64,000 bases of DNA from Saprospiraceae bacterium (GTDB taxonomy: Bacteria; Bacteroidota; Bacteroidia; Chitinophagales; Saprospiraceae). The stretch is from positions 186,001 through 250,000 of the forward strand of contig JALHLK010000003.1 of NCBI GenBank assembly GCA_022844565.1, in the 5' to 3' direction. The stretch's first letter is position 1. Each line of letters begins with the position of its first letter. The position numbers were made by a program, and so were the translations under genes. The notes below the pieces were generated by a model that was not told the origin of the DNA, searched no databases, and saw only the letters and a list, made by a program, of their open reading frames with translations. Positions 26,237-35,540 of the stretch are shown here, piece by piece.

Positions 26237-27157
26237 ATGAAAAGAAAATTATTATACGGCTGCATGCATCTTGGAGGTAGTTGGGATGAAAGTCCAATAT
26301 CAGATGAACAACAAGCAATGGCCAATGATATTTTAGACTTTTTAATAGGAGATTGTACGATTAGAGATTTCGATCACGCAGATATTTATTGTAAGGGTAA
26401 GTCTGAAAAAATATTTGGAAATTATTTTAAGCAAAATGGGTTAAAGCGAGAAGATTATTTTATACAAAGTAAATGTGGAATCCAGCTAGGTGCAGGTGCG
26501 TTAGGAAGTAGTCACTTTTGTTTTGATAAAAAACATATTATTGATCAAGTTAATCAATCCATAGAAAATTTACAATGTAAATATCTCGATGCTTTACTTT
26601 TGCATAGGCCTGATCCACTATGGCATCCTGAAGAAGTTGCAGAGACATTTGAATATTTAAAAAGTCAAAAGTTAGTACATAAGTTTGGTGTTAGTAATTT
26701 TTCTTCTTCAAAATTAGCTTACTTAAAACATTACTTTCCTGATATTTTTGCAAATCAAGTACAGTTTTCTTTAGGACATAGCCATATTATACACGAAGAA
26801 GTTGTTTTTAATACCAATCATGAGATGGCAACAGACACAGGATTTATGACGTATCACAATCTAAATAATATAGAAATTCAAGCGTGGGGACCATTAGACC
26901 AAGGTAAACATCTATCTGATAAAGTGGTAAATGTTGCTCTGAAAAATAAGCTCATAGAGCTGTCAAAGAAATATGAAGTTGCGGCTGAAGCAATATTGAT
27001 AGCATGGATTCTAAAGGTACCTGGTCAAATTGTGCCAATTTTGGGATCATTGCAAAAAGATAGAATGTCAAAACTTTTGTTAGCCTTTGAAGTAGATCTA
27101 TCCCGACAAGACTGGTATGATTTATGGATATTATGTAATGAGCAAAAACTACCATAA
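26237..27157 (+). CDS. Aldo/keto reductase
   Basis: A 306-residue TIM-barrel oxidoreductase of the aldo/keto reductase family (YdhF-like subgroup). The tetrad is visible: Asp and Tyr in FDHADIYCKGKSE, Lys in QSKCGIQ and His in LLLHRPDPL. The NADPH-binding end is VPILGSLQKDRM. Start ATG is immediately after the coaX stop, and its stop overlaps the next start as TAATG, so coaX, this gene and the aminotransferase are translated from one message. The substrate is unknown. Confidence 0.9.
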   Translation: MKRKLLYGCMHLGGSWDESPISDEQQAMANDILDFLIGDCTIRDFDHADIYCKGKSEKIFGNYFKQNGLKREDYFIQSKCGIQLGAGALGSSHFCFDKKHIIDQVNQSIENLQCKYLDALLLHRPDPLWHPEEVAETFEYLKSQKLVHKFGVSNFSSSKLAYLKHYFPDIFANQVQFSLGHSHIIHEEVVFNTNHEMATDTGFMTYHNLNNIEIQAWGPLDQGKHLSDKVVNVALKNKLIELSKKYEVAAEAILIAWILKVPGQIVPILGSLQKDRMSKLLLAFEVDLSRQDWYDLWILCNEQKLP

Positions 27158-28443
27158 TGTTAAAAAGACGATCTTTCTTAAAAAGCACATTGGCTCTTGG
27201 AGCATTTTCTTCTAATAGTCTGTACAATCAGGTACACGCAAATGCCTTAGAAGCGTACACAAATTCATTTAAGGATTTATCCAATCAAGATATTGCCAAA
27301 GATGAAGATTATTGGAGCTTTATATCTCAAGCCTATACAGTTCACCCTTCCATTGTCAATCTTAATAATGGTGGAGTAAGCCCAAGTCCTAAGATTGTAC
27401 AAGATGCATTGCAAAGGTATAATGACTTGTCAAATGAAGCACCTTCTTATTATATGTGGAGAATTGTGGATCAGGGGAGAGAGCCTTTGAGATATAAATT
27501 AGCTCAATTGGCAGGTTGTGACCCAGAAGAAATAGCTGTAAATCGTAATGCAACAGAAGCACTGAATACGGTCATTTTTGGATTAGACTTAAGTAAAGGA
27601 GACGAAGTCATTGGTACCAAACAAGACTATCCAAACATGATTCAAGCTTGGAAACAAAGAGAACAAAGAGAAGGTATTGTTTTTAAGCAGATAAGTTTTG
27701 ATTTTCCAATTGAAAATGATGAAGCAATCGTTAAGGCATTTGAGGCTGCAATAACTCCTAAAACTAAAGTTCTTCACATCACACATATCATTAATTGGCT
27801 TGGTCAGATATTACCTGTTTCAAAGCTTTGCGCTTTAGCTAAAAAGTATAAGTTAGTAACCATTGTTGACGGGGCACATAGTTTTGGTTTGTTAGATTTT
27901 AAGATACCTGAGTTGGGGTGTGACTATTTTGGTACCTCACTTCATAAATTTTTGTCAGCTCCCATTGGAAGTGGTATGTTATGGATTAAAAAGGAAAATA
28001 TTAAAAATATCTGGCCATTGATCTGTAATGATAAGCCAAAAGGTGACGATATTAGAAAGTTTGAGACATTGGGTACGAGGAGTTTTCCAATAGAACAAGC
28101 TATAGGTGAGGCAATTAATTTTCATAATGGTATTGGAAGTAAACGAAAAGAAGAACGGATCAGGTATTTAAAGAATTATTGGATGACTGCTGTGAAAAGT
28201 ACACCAAGGGTAAAAATTCATACTTCAATGCAAGACCAATATTCTTGTGCTATTGGAGGTGTAAGTATAGAAGGTATGAAACCAGGCGAATTAAGTGAAA
28301 AATTGTTTTCCAACCATAAGATTCATACTGTTGGCATAGAATGGGAAAATATATCTTGTGTTAGAATTACTCCACATGTGTATACTCGGATTGATGACTT
28401 AAATCGCTTGATAGAGGGCATAAATAAGATAGCTAAAAGTTAA
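27157..28443 (+). CDS. Exported class-V aminotransferase-fold PLP enzyme (isopenicillin N epimerase-like)
   Basis: A 428-residue PLP enzyme. The N-terminus LKRRSFLKSTLALGAFSS is a twin-arginine-type signal, suggesting export in folded form with cofactor. Fold-type I features include RNATEALNTVIFG, the Asp of IVDGAHSFGLLDF, and the PLP lysine in TSLHKFLSAPIGSGM. The closest family in layout is the isopenicillin N epimerase/class V group, which includes cysteine desulfurase-like enzymes. A perfect hairpin terminator follows at 28452-28471. Confidence 0.85.
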   Translation: MLKRRSFLKSTLALGAFSSNSLYNQVHANALEAYTNSFKDLSNQDIAKDEDYWSFISQAYTVHPSIVNLNNGGVSPSPKIVQDALQRYNDLSNEAPSYYMWRIVDQGREPLRYKLAQLAGCDPEEIAVNRNATEALNTVIFGLDLSKGDEVIGTKQDYPNMIQAWKQREQREGIVFKQISFDFPIENDEAIVKAFEAAITPKTKVLHITHIINWLGQILPVSKLCALAKKYKLVTIVDGAHSFGLLDFKIPELGCDYFGTSLHKFLSAPIGSGMLWIKKENIKNIWPLICNDKPKGDDIRKFETLGTRSFPIEQAIGEAINFHNGIGSKRKEERIRYLKNYWMTAVKSTPRVKIHTSMQDQYSCAIGGVSIEGMKPGELSEKLFSNHKIHTVGIEWENISCVRITPHVYTRIDDLNRLIEGINKIAKS

Positions 28444-28451
28444 TAATTTAG

Positions 28452-28471
28452 AATCTTTTGCCTAAAAGATT
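28452..28471. terminator. Bidirectional hairpin between convergent genes
   Basis: AATCTTTT-GCCT-AAAAGATT is a perfect 8-bp stem with a 4-nt loop in the 32-bp gap between two convergent genes. It lacks a GC-rich stem, so termination strength is uncertain. Confidence 0.5.
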
Positions 28472-28475
28472 GAAA

Positions 28476-29168
28476 TTACCTCTTGTTAAGCCTTAAACTT
28501 TTAAGAGTCTTACCTTTATTGTCCATGAGCTTGACGAAATAAATACCTTTGTTCATGTCTGAAATATCGTGAGATTGACCCTTTGAGTGTTGTTCAGATC
28601 TAATTTCTTTGCTCATGATATTATAAAAAACAACTCGATTTACGTTTTGATCACTTTTGATAAAAAAGAAATGGTCTGAGGGATTTGGGTAAATAATTAA
28701 ATCGTCAATACTATTTTGATTGGAAGAAAGTGCGATATCTGCTACAACCGTGGCCGATGCTTTGGTCTGTGCTACAACATTTTTAAAATCTTTATCGTCA
28801 AATAATTTTACTTGCATAGTGGTATTTCCTTTCGTGTTTTCGGAAAAAAGGTCTAACTTAAATGTTAGTGATTTTCCTGCTTCGATTTTATTCCCACGCC
28901 TTGGGTCAGCTTTATCCGCATTGGCGTCATAACATAATTCATTATCGCACATGACCGTTTTCCAAGCTGCTGGAAAGTTAGCACCTTTAATAACTTCCCA
29001 CCAAAGGCTTACTTCTTTAGTTGATTTGTTTGTGATCACAAGGTTGTACGCATGATTTTTTGTTTCATTAAATACTACTTCTAATGAACCGGGCTCTATG
29101 CTTATTTGAGCAAGACAAAATATTGAATTAATGAATAATAAAGTAAGGATTGTAAACGTTCTAATCAT
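28476..29168 (-). CDS. Secreted protein with T9SS type-A sorting domain
   Basis: A 230-residue exported protein. The signal peptide (MIRTFTILTLLFINSIFCLAQ) precedes an Ig-like or COG1470-type beta-sandwich (NHAYNLVITNKSTKEVSLWWEV, CDNELCYDANADKADPRR). The C-terminal sorting domain is clear (DDLIIYPNPSDHFFFI ... DMNKGIYFVKLMDNKG). The paired cysteines in CDNELC may form a disulfide. A -7 element TACTTTTG lies about 30 bp upstream. Function beyond surface location is unknown. Confidence 0.82.
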   Translation of the reverse strand: MIRTFTILTLLFINSIFCLAQISIEPGSLEVVFNETKNHAYNLVITNKSTKEVSLWWEVIKGANFPAAWKTVMCDNELCYDANADKADPRRGNKIEAGKSLTFKLDLFSENTKGNTTMQVKLFDDKDFKNVVAQTKASATVVADIALSSNQNSIDDLIIYPNPSDHFFFIKSDQNVNRVVFYNIMSKEIRSEQHSKGQSHDISDMNKGIYFVKLMDNKGKTLKSLRLNKR

Positions 29169-29197
29169 TTATTATTTTTTTAGTAGTTATCATGTAG

Positions 29198-29205
29198 CAA
29201 AAGTA
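29198..29205 (-). promoter_or_regulatory. -7 promoter element for the T9SS protein at 28476-29168
   Basis: TACTTTTG on the minus strand matches TAnnTTTG; no clear TTG at -33. Confidence 0.35.
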
Positions 29206-29343
29206 AGTCATTGTATCATTTTATATATGAAATATAATGTTAAATTGTTGCAAAAGGACTTAAAAATCTATTAATAAATCTTTCTCGTCTAAATTAATTC
29301 TGATAAGAAAGGTAAATGCCATCTTAGGTTATTTCTGTAGATT

Positions 29344-30237
29344 TTAAATTATGTTGTCTTGATGTTTGAGGATATAAGTTAAACTACTACAATTATTTTT
29401 ATTAAAAAGTGCCGAAATATTCGAAAAAAGTCCAATTAAAACGCCTCGGAAGCTAAACCCGTTTTTATATTTTTCGCTTAGGATTGAAGCATAAATTGAA
29501 TCAAACCACATTCTTTTTTTTGAAATTATCTTAAATCCGAATGATTGAGCAAACCAATCCATAGATTTTGGAGTGAAGTGATATAAATGTCGAGGCACAT
29601 CAAGCGCACCCCAAAATTCTTTATAATAATGTGCATCTTGACTTGTTGGATTAGGCACAGCAATAAGTAATATGCCATCTTTAGCTAAAATGCTTTTTAT
29701 TTTTTTTAAATAGCCTTCTAAATCATGGAGATGTTCTAAAACATGCCACAAGGTAATAACATCATATTTTTGATTTATTTTATAAAAATCGGAAGGAGGC
29801 AAGGAGTCAATATTATTGATTCGTAAAGCATTTGCTCTTGCAACATCATCGACTTCAATACCTGTAATCTCCCAACCCTTTTTTCTCAGAAATGCTAAAA
29901 ATGCGCCTGTTCCACTACCAATATCTAAAGCGCGTTTTGTATGTAAATTGTATTGACTTATCCAATTGTATTTTATTACAAGCATAAGACTTCTAACAAA
30001 ATGGTAAGCTTTAAAAAAGAGGGATTTATTTGTATCTGTATGACTTACATAGTTTTCGAATTTGTAATATTTACCAATGTTACTTTCATCTGGAATGTTG
30101 TTAGTAAAGATTAAATCGCAATTAGTACATTTTTGTAATTGAAATGACTCTTGTGTAACATTGAAGTCTTTCACCTCAAGATAATCTTCTTTCGAAGCAG
30201 ATTTACATAATGGACAAGAGTCTAGTTTGACCAACAT
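29344..30237 (-). CDS. Class I SAM-dependent methyltransferase with N-terminal zinc-ribbon
   Basis: A methyltransferase of about 297 residues. I use ATG at 30237 (MLVKLDSCPLCKSASKEDY); the ORF track begins 15 codons earlier at a TTG. Two Cys pairs near the start (CPLC and CTNC) suggest a small zinc-ribbon. The SAM motif is ALDIGSGTGAFLAFLRKKGW, and later VITLWHVLEHLHDLEGYL is typical of the Methyltransf_23 group. This arrangement is common in enzymes that modify cell-surface sugars or lipids. The acceptor is unknown. Confidence 0.85.
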   Translation of the reverse strand: MLVKLDSCPLCKSASKEDYLEVKDFNVTQESFQLQKCTNCDLIFTNNIPDESNIGKYYKFENYVSHTDTNKSLFFKAYHFVRSLMLVIKYNWISQYNLHTKRALDIGSGTGAFLAFLRKKGWEITGIEVDDVARANALRINNIDSLPPSDFYKINQKYDVITLWHVLEHLHDLEGYLKKIKSILAKDGILLIAVPNPTSQDAHYYKEFWGALDVPRHLYHFTPKSMDWFAQSFGFKIISKKRMWFDSIYASILSEKYKNGFSFRGVLIGLFSNISALFNKNNCSSLTYILKHQDNII

Positions 30238-30348
30238 ATTAGCTAGTTTGTTTTCCAGGACAAAACTATACTTTTTTTGCAATATATTAAGTAATAGTAT
30301 AATATATTGTAAGAAATTTAAAGTGAAGCTAAACTTAAAAAGTAAATT

Positions 30349-30708
30349 TTAGGAACCTTTGCAAAGTGTATTCATATTTTTAAAACCTGCAGGTAAGTAG
30401 ACTTTGTTGTTCCCAAATTTTTCATTGAGAAAGTTTATTAAGTTAGCATATTCGACGTCTGTTAATTTGAAGCCGGGCATTACAAGATTTTTATTTCCCT
30501 TACCTTTACTTATAGTACAAATTTGGAGGTAAAAATCCATGTTTTTGTTTTGAAGTGAAGAAATGTAAGAGCCGAGTCCAGAACCATCATCCATATGACA
30601 GGATTGGCATTTTTGTATATATAAGGATTTACCTTTTGCAAATTGAGTATCAAAATTACAAGAAATAATAAAAGTACTTAGAGCAATTCCGAAAACGAAT
30701 TTTCTCAT
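30349..30708 (-). CDS. Cytochrome c, lipoprotein type
   Basis: A 119-residue c-type cytochrome. The signal ends in a lipobox-like STFIISC, so it is probably lipid anchored on the periplasmic side. The haem motif is Cys34-x2-Cys37-His38 (CQSCH), and the axial Met is in LVMPGFKLT. It starts 1 bp after the SCO1 gene and is cotranscribed with it. Likely an electron carrier near the terminal oxidase; copper-assembly association is inferred from the partner. Confidence 0.9.
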   Translation of the reverse strand: MRKFVFGIALSTFIISCNFDTQFAKGKSLYIQKCQSCHMDDGSGLGSYISSLQNKNMDFYLQICTISKGKGNKNLVMPGFKLTDVEYANLINFLNEKFGNNKVYLPAGFKNMNTLCKGS

Positions 30709-30709
30709 A

Positions 30710-31330
30710 TTACTTAAATTCTTGTTCGATCAATTTATAGATATCTTTAATCAATCTTGGTGTTTCTGTAGGATCTGTACCTTCAGAGAATGATCTTATA
30801 TGACCATTTTGATCCACTAAAATAATTTTACCACTATGATCAAAACCTCCAGGAACTGTTGCATCTTCAAATGCTGCTACAAAATATTGAGAAGCCAAAA
30901 CTAAAGTTGAATCTTTATCTCCCGTTAGTAGCCACCATTTATCATGATTGATTGATAAATTATCACCAAATTGCTTTAGTTTATTGGGCGTATCTCTTTT
31001 TGGATCTAGGGTGAAGGATACGAGTTTTACCTTTGGGTTATCTTTAAATTCTTGATGAATTTTAAGCATTTCTTTCGCAACCTTAGGGCAAATCGAAGGA
31101 CAAGATGTGAAAAAGAAATCGGCTACATATATATAAGGTGAAAGCGATTTATTGGATACTTGCAGGCTGTCTTGATTTGACATAGTCCAATTTGGAATAG
31201 TATGGTACTTTGTAACACCATCTTCGACCGTGGTTTGTCCCAAATAAGGTAGTGGACTTGTGTCTTTACACGACAATAAAGCAACTAAAGCAATTAAGGT
31301 ATGGAAATAAAATCTATTGAATCGTATCAT
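30710..31330 (-). CDS. SCO1/SenC family copper-binding thioredoxin-fold lipoprotein
   Basis: About 206 residues from the ATG at 31330 (MIRFNRFYFHTLIALVALLSC), which gives a lipoprotein signal; the ORF-track start lies 13 codons upstream. The copper site is CPSIC (CxxxC) plus His in GGFDHSGKI. SCO proteins deliver copper to or reduce the Cu-A site of cytochrome c oxidase. It overlaps the end of the upstream lipoprotein gene by 17 bp and precedes the cytochrome c gene. Confidence 0.9.
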   Translation of the reverse strand: MIRFNRFYFHTLIALVALLSCKDTSPLPYLGQTTVEDGVTKYHTIPNWTMSNQDSLQVSNKSLSPYIYVADFFFTSCPSICPKVAKEMLKIHQEFKDNPKVKLVSFTLDPKRDTPNKLKQFGDNLSINHDKWWLLTGDKDSTLVLASQYFVAAFEDATVPGGFDHSGKIILVDQNGHIRSFSEGTDPTETPRLIKDIYKLIEQEFK

Positions 31331-31754
31331 TAACTGGTTTGATGTATTGAGAAGTAAAAGTACTAACATCTTTAATAACTTTTAGCATCTTATCTTTAAC
31401 ATCTTTTATACGTGAAAGTTCAAGATTTAGGTAGGTAAGCTTTTCTTCTTCCTTCGTGTCCTCAGCTGGACTTTCGTATTCATCCATCCATACCATCATC
31501 GCTTCGTCAGCTTCGTCAAGTTGGTTTAAATATTCAAATACTTTAGTGCTATCCGCCCCATTTGCAAGAGCCATTTCTAACTCTTTTTTTGAAGATTGTA
31601 AATCCGTCATCTTGGGCATAACTTCGTCGTGTACATTCATGACTTGTTCTTCAAGAGCTTGTGATTTTGAGACGTCAGGATTACAAGCTGTTATTAAAAT
31701 TAACAACGAGAACGCGAGGATCGATAAGATTCTTTTTTGATATTTGATTACCAT
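31314..31754 (-). CDS. Small coiled-coil lipoprotein of unknown function
   Basis: A 146-residue lipoprotein. The signal with lipobox is LAFSLLILITAC, and the mature part is highly charged and helical (VMPKMTDLQSSKKELEMAL, LNLELSRIKDVKDKMLKVI), likely a coiled coil. It is the first gene of the SCO1/cytochrome c operon. I do not recognise a specific family. Position suggests a helper in respiratory copper or cytochrome assembly, which is inference only. Confidence 0.75.
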   Translation of the reverse strand: MVIKYQKRILSILAFSLLILITACNPDVSKSQALEEQVMNVHDEVMPKMTDLQSSKKELEMALANGADSTKVFEYLNQLDEADEAMMVWMDEYESPAEDTKEEEKLTYLNLELSRIKDVKDKMLKVIKDVSTFTSQYIKPVNDTIQ

Positions 31755-31941
31755 TTATATGTCTTTAGATGATTTAAATGAAGTGCTAATTTACAAATTT
31801 AATATTAAACTTAATAAAAATTAGTAATATTGTGTTTAAGATTTTAAAGTGAGAAAAAATTTTTTCATCCATAAAAATCAAATTATATTTAATTATTATC
31901 TTGAAAGAAGTATAAAACTATTTTTAAAAATTTCTGCTCAT

Positions 31942-32904
31942 ATGTCTAAAATTATATTTTTTGATGCCTATACCTTAAATGGTGGCGATATTTCATGGGA
32001 TAAACTATATGATTGTGGTGAGATATCCATACTTGATAGGTTTGATCCTACTCTTGATTATACGAACAATTTTAATGATACCGAAATCATCATAGTCAAT
32101 AAAGTAAAGGTAAATCAGGACTTAATCGCTCTACTACCCCAGCTTAAATATGTGGTGGTATCAGCAACTGGCTATAATAATGTAGATCTGGCTTTATGCA
32201 ATGAAAGGGGTATAAAGGTTAGTAATGTAAAAGGATATAGTACTGAGGGCGTCGTACAACATGTGTTTGCAGCATTGCTTAGTCATTTTAATAGGTTGGA
32301 GTATTATGCCAAACAGGTGAAAGATGGTAGATGGCATAAAACTCCGGACTTTTGTTTTTATGATCATTCCATCTTAGAAATGTCTGGAAAAACAATTGGT
32401 GTAATAGGTTATGGTACAATTGGGAAACGGGTCGCTCAAGTATCCGAAGCTTTTGGCTTAAATGTACTTATCTACAATAAATATGGTCAAGGTAGAAAAC
32501 TTTCTGAAAAAAGTCATGAGGTTGATCTGCCGACATTGTTTAAAGAATCTGACATCATATCGCTGCATGTACCATTGAATGATCAAACTAAAGAAATCAT
32601 CAATAGCCAAAATCTTGCTTTGACCAAAACCGATGTCACGATAGTTAATACTGGTAGGGGAGGCTTGATTAATGAAGATGATTTAGTATCTTTTTTGTCA
32701 AACCATAGACATGCTGCAGCCCTGCTAGATGTAATTACTGTAGAACCTCCTAAAGATCATCATCCCTTATACTCCATAGACAATTGCCACATCACACCAC
32801 ATATCGCTTGGGCTTCGAAAGAGTCACGAATCAGGCTTTTGGATGGTATAATCGAAAACATTTTGGCATTCCAAAAAGGTGAACCAATTAATTTAGTAAG
32901 TTGA
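31942..32904 (+). CDS. D-2-hydroxyacid dehydrogenase (NAD-dependent)
   Basis: About 320 residues. I use ATG at 31942 (MSKIIFFDAYTLNGGDISWD); the ORF track starts at an upstream GTG whose translation adds an unlikely 31-residue extension. The NAD motif is GKTIGVIGYGTIGKRVAQ; the catalytic Arg is in INTGRGGLINE, and the late His in CHITPHIAWASKESR. The family includes glycerate/hydroxypyruvate and lactate dehydrogenases. The substrate is not fixed by the context. Confidence 0.9.
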   Translation: MSKIIFFDAYTLNGGDISWDKLYDCGEISILDRFDPTLDYTNNFNDTEIIIVNKVKVNQDLIALLPQLKYVVVSATGYNNVDLALCNERGIKVSNVKGYSTEGVVQHVFAALLSHFNRLEYYAKQVKDGRWHKTPDFCFYDHSILEMSGKTIGVIGYGTIGKRVAQVSEAFGLNVLIYNKYGQGRKLSEKSHEVDLPTLFKESDIISLHVPLNDQTKEIINSQNLALTKTDVTIVNTGRGGLINEDDLVSFLSNHRHAAALLDVITVEPPKDHHPLYSIDNCHITPHIAWASKESRIRLLDGIIENILAFQKGEPINLVS

Positions 32905-32906
32905 TC

Positions 32907-33659
32907 ATGCACTTAGTAAAATATGGAGGTTTTAAATTGCAATATCGACTGAGTGTAGTGTTTCTGACCCTTTTTGTCTATTCATCCAGCTATGTTATTG
33001 CACAAAAAAGTATTTTGGGTGTGGCGTTTAGCTATGGCCCTGATTTTTCATATGGAGATTTGGCCGATCGATATGGTACACATACGAGTTTTGGAGTAGG
33101 AACGGAGTATTTGACCGCTTCAAACTTTGGTTTTTCATTAGAATGGCGTTATATGTTTGGGGACAATGTCAAGTCAGAGCCTTACAGCCCATTAAAACAA
33201 ATGGGGGGTAGTATTGTCGGGGTAGATGGGACGCCAGCAGATTATTTTTATACAATAGTTGGTGATCAAATCAATTTACAGGTACGTAAAATATTAGGAA
33301 AGAAGGGATCTGGATTTGTGGTCGGAAGTAGTATAGGCTTATTTGCATATAAAACGGTATTAAAAGATCTCAACAGGACAATTGCTCAATCTTTTGAACC
33401 TTATTCATTTTATTATGACCAATTAAGTAGAGGAGTATCATTCAAACAAATCGTTGGGTATGAGTTTCACTCAGATAATGGGCTGATCAATGGATCAATA
33501 ACCTTGGAAAATAGTCTAGGATTTACAAAAGCAATCAGAGGTGCATTAGCATTAGAAAAAGGTGATCAAACACTTATGGACAATTCATTTGGTATCCGTG
33601 CTAGGTGGGTCATACCTTTTAAGAAAGGAGAGAAAAAAGACAAAGTCAAATATTTTTGA
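32907..33659 (+). CDS. Outer-membrane beta-barrel protein of unknown function
   Basis: About 250 residues from the ATG at 32907; the ORF track starts at a TTG two codons earlier. The signal peptide (YRLSVVFLTLFVYSSSYVIAQ) is followed by alternating short strands (SFGVGTEYLTASNFGFSLEWRY, QLSRGVSFKQIVGYEF) that look like a porin-type barrel. The end is basic (KKGEKKDKVKYF) and lacks a terminal Phe-strand signature. The next gene overlaps it as TGATG, so the two are coupled. No named family recognised. Confidence 0.65.
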   Translation: MHLVKYGGFKLQYRLSVVFLTLFVYSSSYVIAQKSILGVAFSYGPDFSYGDLADRYGTHTSFGVGTEYLTASNFGFSLEWRYMFGDNVKSEPYSPLKQMGGSIVGVDGTPADYFYTIVGDQINLQVRKILGKKGSGFVVGSSIGLFAYKTVLKDLNRTIAQSFEPYSFYYDQLSRGVSFKQIVGYEFHSDNGLINGSITLENSLGFTKAIRGALALEKGDQTLMDNSFGIRARWVIPFKKGEKKDKVKYF

Positions 33660-34882
33660 TGTATAACCTCTTAATTCAACTATTGGCAATTTTCTTGAAG
33701 ATCAAAGGTGTATTTGATCCGAAAATCAGACAATGGAATAAAGAGCGGGCTAAGCAATTATTAAAATATTATAAAAGCCAAGCGCCTAATGCAAGAAATG
33801 TGGACATATGGATACACTGTGCTTCGTTGGGCGAGTATCAGCAGATTGCAAGCGTCATTGAACTTATAAAATTAGATACACCTGATGTTTTTATATTATT
33901 GTCTTTTTTTTCGCCTTCAGGGTATGAAAACGTAAAAAACACAAAAGCAGATGAAATAATCTATTTGCCATTGGATAAGCGAAAAGACATGAAAAAGCTC
34001 ATTGATTATTATCGCCCTCGGATATTTTTAGGCGTTAAATACGAATGGTGGTGGAATCTTTTTGATGAGTTAAACCAACGTAAAATTCCCAAAGTATTGG
34101 TAGCTGTGAAATTTGACAAGAGTCATTATATCTTTCAATGGTATAGTAATAGATTTGCAAAGATTTTACGAAATAATACCACCATGTTTTGTCAAGATCA
34201 ATCGACGAGTGAACTGGCAATTTCTTTGGGAATAGCGTATGTCAAGCAAATTGGTGACCCTAGAGTTGACACCGTTCTCAGAAAAAAAGATAATCACTAC
34301 GTAAATGCTAATATGTTTTTAAAATTAGCTCAAGCTAAAGAAATTATTGTCTACGGCAGCGTATATCAAGATGATTTAAAGTTGATAGGTCATACTATTA
34401 AGGATCATGAAGACAAATTTCACATTGTTGTGCCTCATGATATCAGTGTAGCAAATATCAAAACTTTTCAAGAATCGTTACATTGCAAGAGCCTTTTTTC
34501 AAAAATTCAAAATTTCGAGTATAATAGAAATGTAGTCATCATTGATACGATAGGTGAGTTATTTGGATTATACAGTATTGCCTCCTATTGCTATATTGGT
34601 GGTGGATTTACCAAAAATGTGCACAATACCTTGGAGCCAGCCGTATTTGGAATGCCTATTTGTATTGGTCCAAAACACAAAGGATTTGCAGAAATTGATT
34701 ATTTTAAGAAACATAATCTTATTAAAATTATCACCAAAAACTATGAATTTAGCACATTTTTAAAAAATGTAACACCATCGCGAAAAGAAGAAATTTCGAA
34801 TGGATTGGACCTATTTTTTGAACGGTCAAAAGGATCTTCTTTTATTTTATCAGATTATTTACAAAAAGTGGTTAGAAGTTAA
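33659..34882 (+). CDS. waaA: 3-deoxy-D-manno-octulosonic acid transferase
   Basis: A Kdo transferase of 407 residues that adds Kdo to lipid A at the inner membrane. The N-terminal membrane anchor (MYNLLIQLLAIFLKIKG) is followed by IWIHCASLGEYQ (acceptor-site Glu), LLSFFSPSGYEN and VKYEWWWNL. The C-terminal half has GTB-type text (SYCYIGGGFTKNVHNTLEPAVFGMPI). ATG at 33659 overlaps the stop of the previous gene (TGATG); the ORF-track TTG is one codon upstream. Confidence 0.92.
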   Translation: MYNLLIQLLAIFLKIKGVFDPKIRQWNKERAKQLLKYYKSQAPNARNVDIWIHCASLGEYQQIASVIELIKLDTPDVFILLSFFSPSGYENVKNTKADEIIYLPLDKRKDMKKLIDYYRPRIFLGVKYEWWWNLFDELNQRKIPKVLVAVKFDKSHYIFQWYSNRFAKILRNNTTMFCQDQSTSELAISLGIAYVKQIGDPRVDTVLRKKDNHYVNANMFLKLAQAKEIIVYGSVYQDDLKLIGHTIKDHEDKFHIVVPHDISVANIKTFQESLHCKSLFSKIQNFEYNRNVVIIDTIGELFGLYSIASYCYIGGGFTKNVHNTLEPAVFGMPICIGPKHKGFAEIDYFKKHNLIKIITKNYEFSTFLKNVTPSRKEEISNGLDLFFERSKGSSFILSDYLQKVVRS

Positions 34883-35007
34883 ACAATGATATTGGAAATC
34901 TTCTTTTATGTGTAGGCAGTTCTAAAAACACAAGACTTGTTTTTATAAAGTTAAAATTTTATAGATGAGTCAGCGTTTAGTTAGTTTTACATTCAATCAC
35001 AGTAATT

Positions 35008-35469
35008 ATGAATACTCTTAGTCTATATGGTTTAGCTTTTTTAATAAGTTGCGTCAAGTTTCTTTTTGCAGCTTCAATCATGAGCACCTCTGCGTTAAGC
35101 CCTCTTGAAATAGCATTATGCACAGGTTTGGGTGCATTGGTAAGTTTTAACATTTTTTACCTTTCTGCCGGCTATTTTATGCAAAGAACAAAAGATAAGA
35201 AGCTGAAAGCCATAGCAGAAGGCACTTATGTGAGGAAAAATGCCTTTACCAAATTAAACAAATTTATGGTTAGGCTCAAGAGTTCTAAAAGTGGGTTTTG
35301 GATAGCTTGTCTTTTTGCTCCATTGATACTTTCTATACCTGTAGGCTCTATTATTGTTGCCAAGTTTTATCGAGAAACAAAATTAACTTATACTGTTGCG
35401 ATGAGTGCAATTGCAGTTTGGGCATTTGTTTTGGCATATTTGAATGATATTATTTTTGCCCAGTTTTAA
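35008..35469 (+). CDS. Small integral membrane protein of unknown function
   Basis: A 153-residue protein with about four hydrophobic segments (LYGLAFLISCVKFLFAASIM, IALCTGLGALVSFNIFYLS, GFWIACLFAPLILSIPVGSII, TVAMSAIAVWAFVLAYLND). A basic loop lies between the second and third (KDKKLKAIAEGTYVRK). I do not recognise the family. It stands alone between the Kdo transferase and the ATPase. Confidence 0.6.
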   Translation: MNTLSLYGLAFLISCVKFLFAASIMSTSALSPLEIALCTGLGALVSFNIFYLSAGYFMQRTKDKKLKAIAEGTYVRKNAFTKLNKFMVRLKSSKSGFWIACLFAPLILSIPVGSIIVAKFYRETKLTYTVAMSAIAVWAFVLAYLNDIIFAQF

Positions 35470-35540
35470 AGATTTGGAGGAAAATGTCGGTAAGAATATT
35501 CTAATTATTCTCTTATTTTTAGAAATCCCTTAAGGTATAA

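Noticed and set aside
34911-34930. GCAGTTCTAAAAAC near 34917 as another type-I element end
   Set aside because: Only one end-like string is present, with no opposing inverted copy, so it cannot be told from chance.
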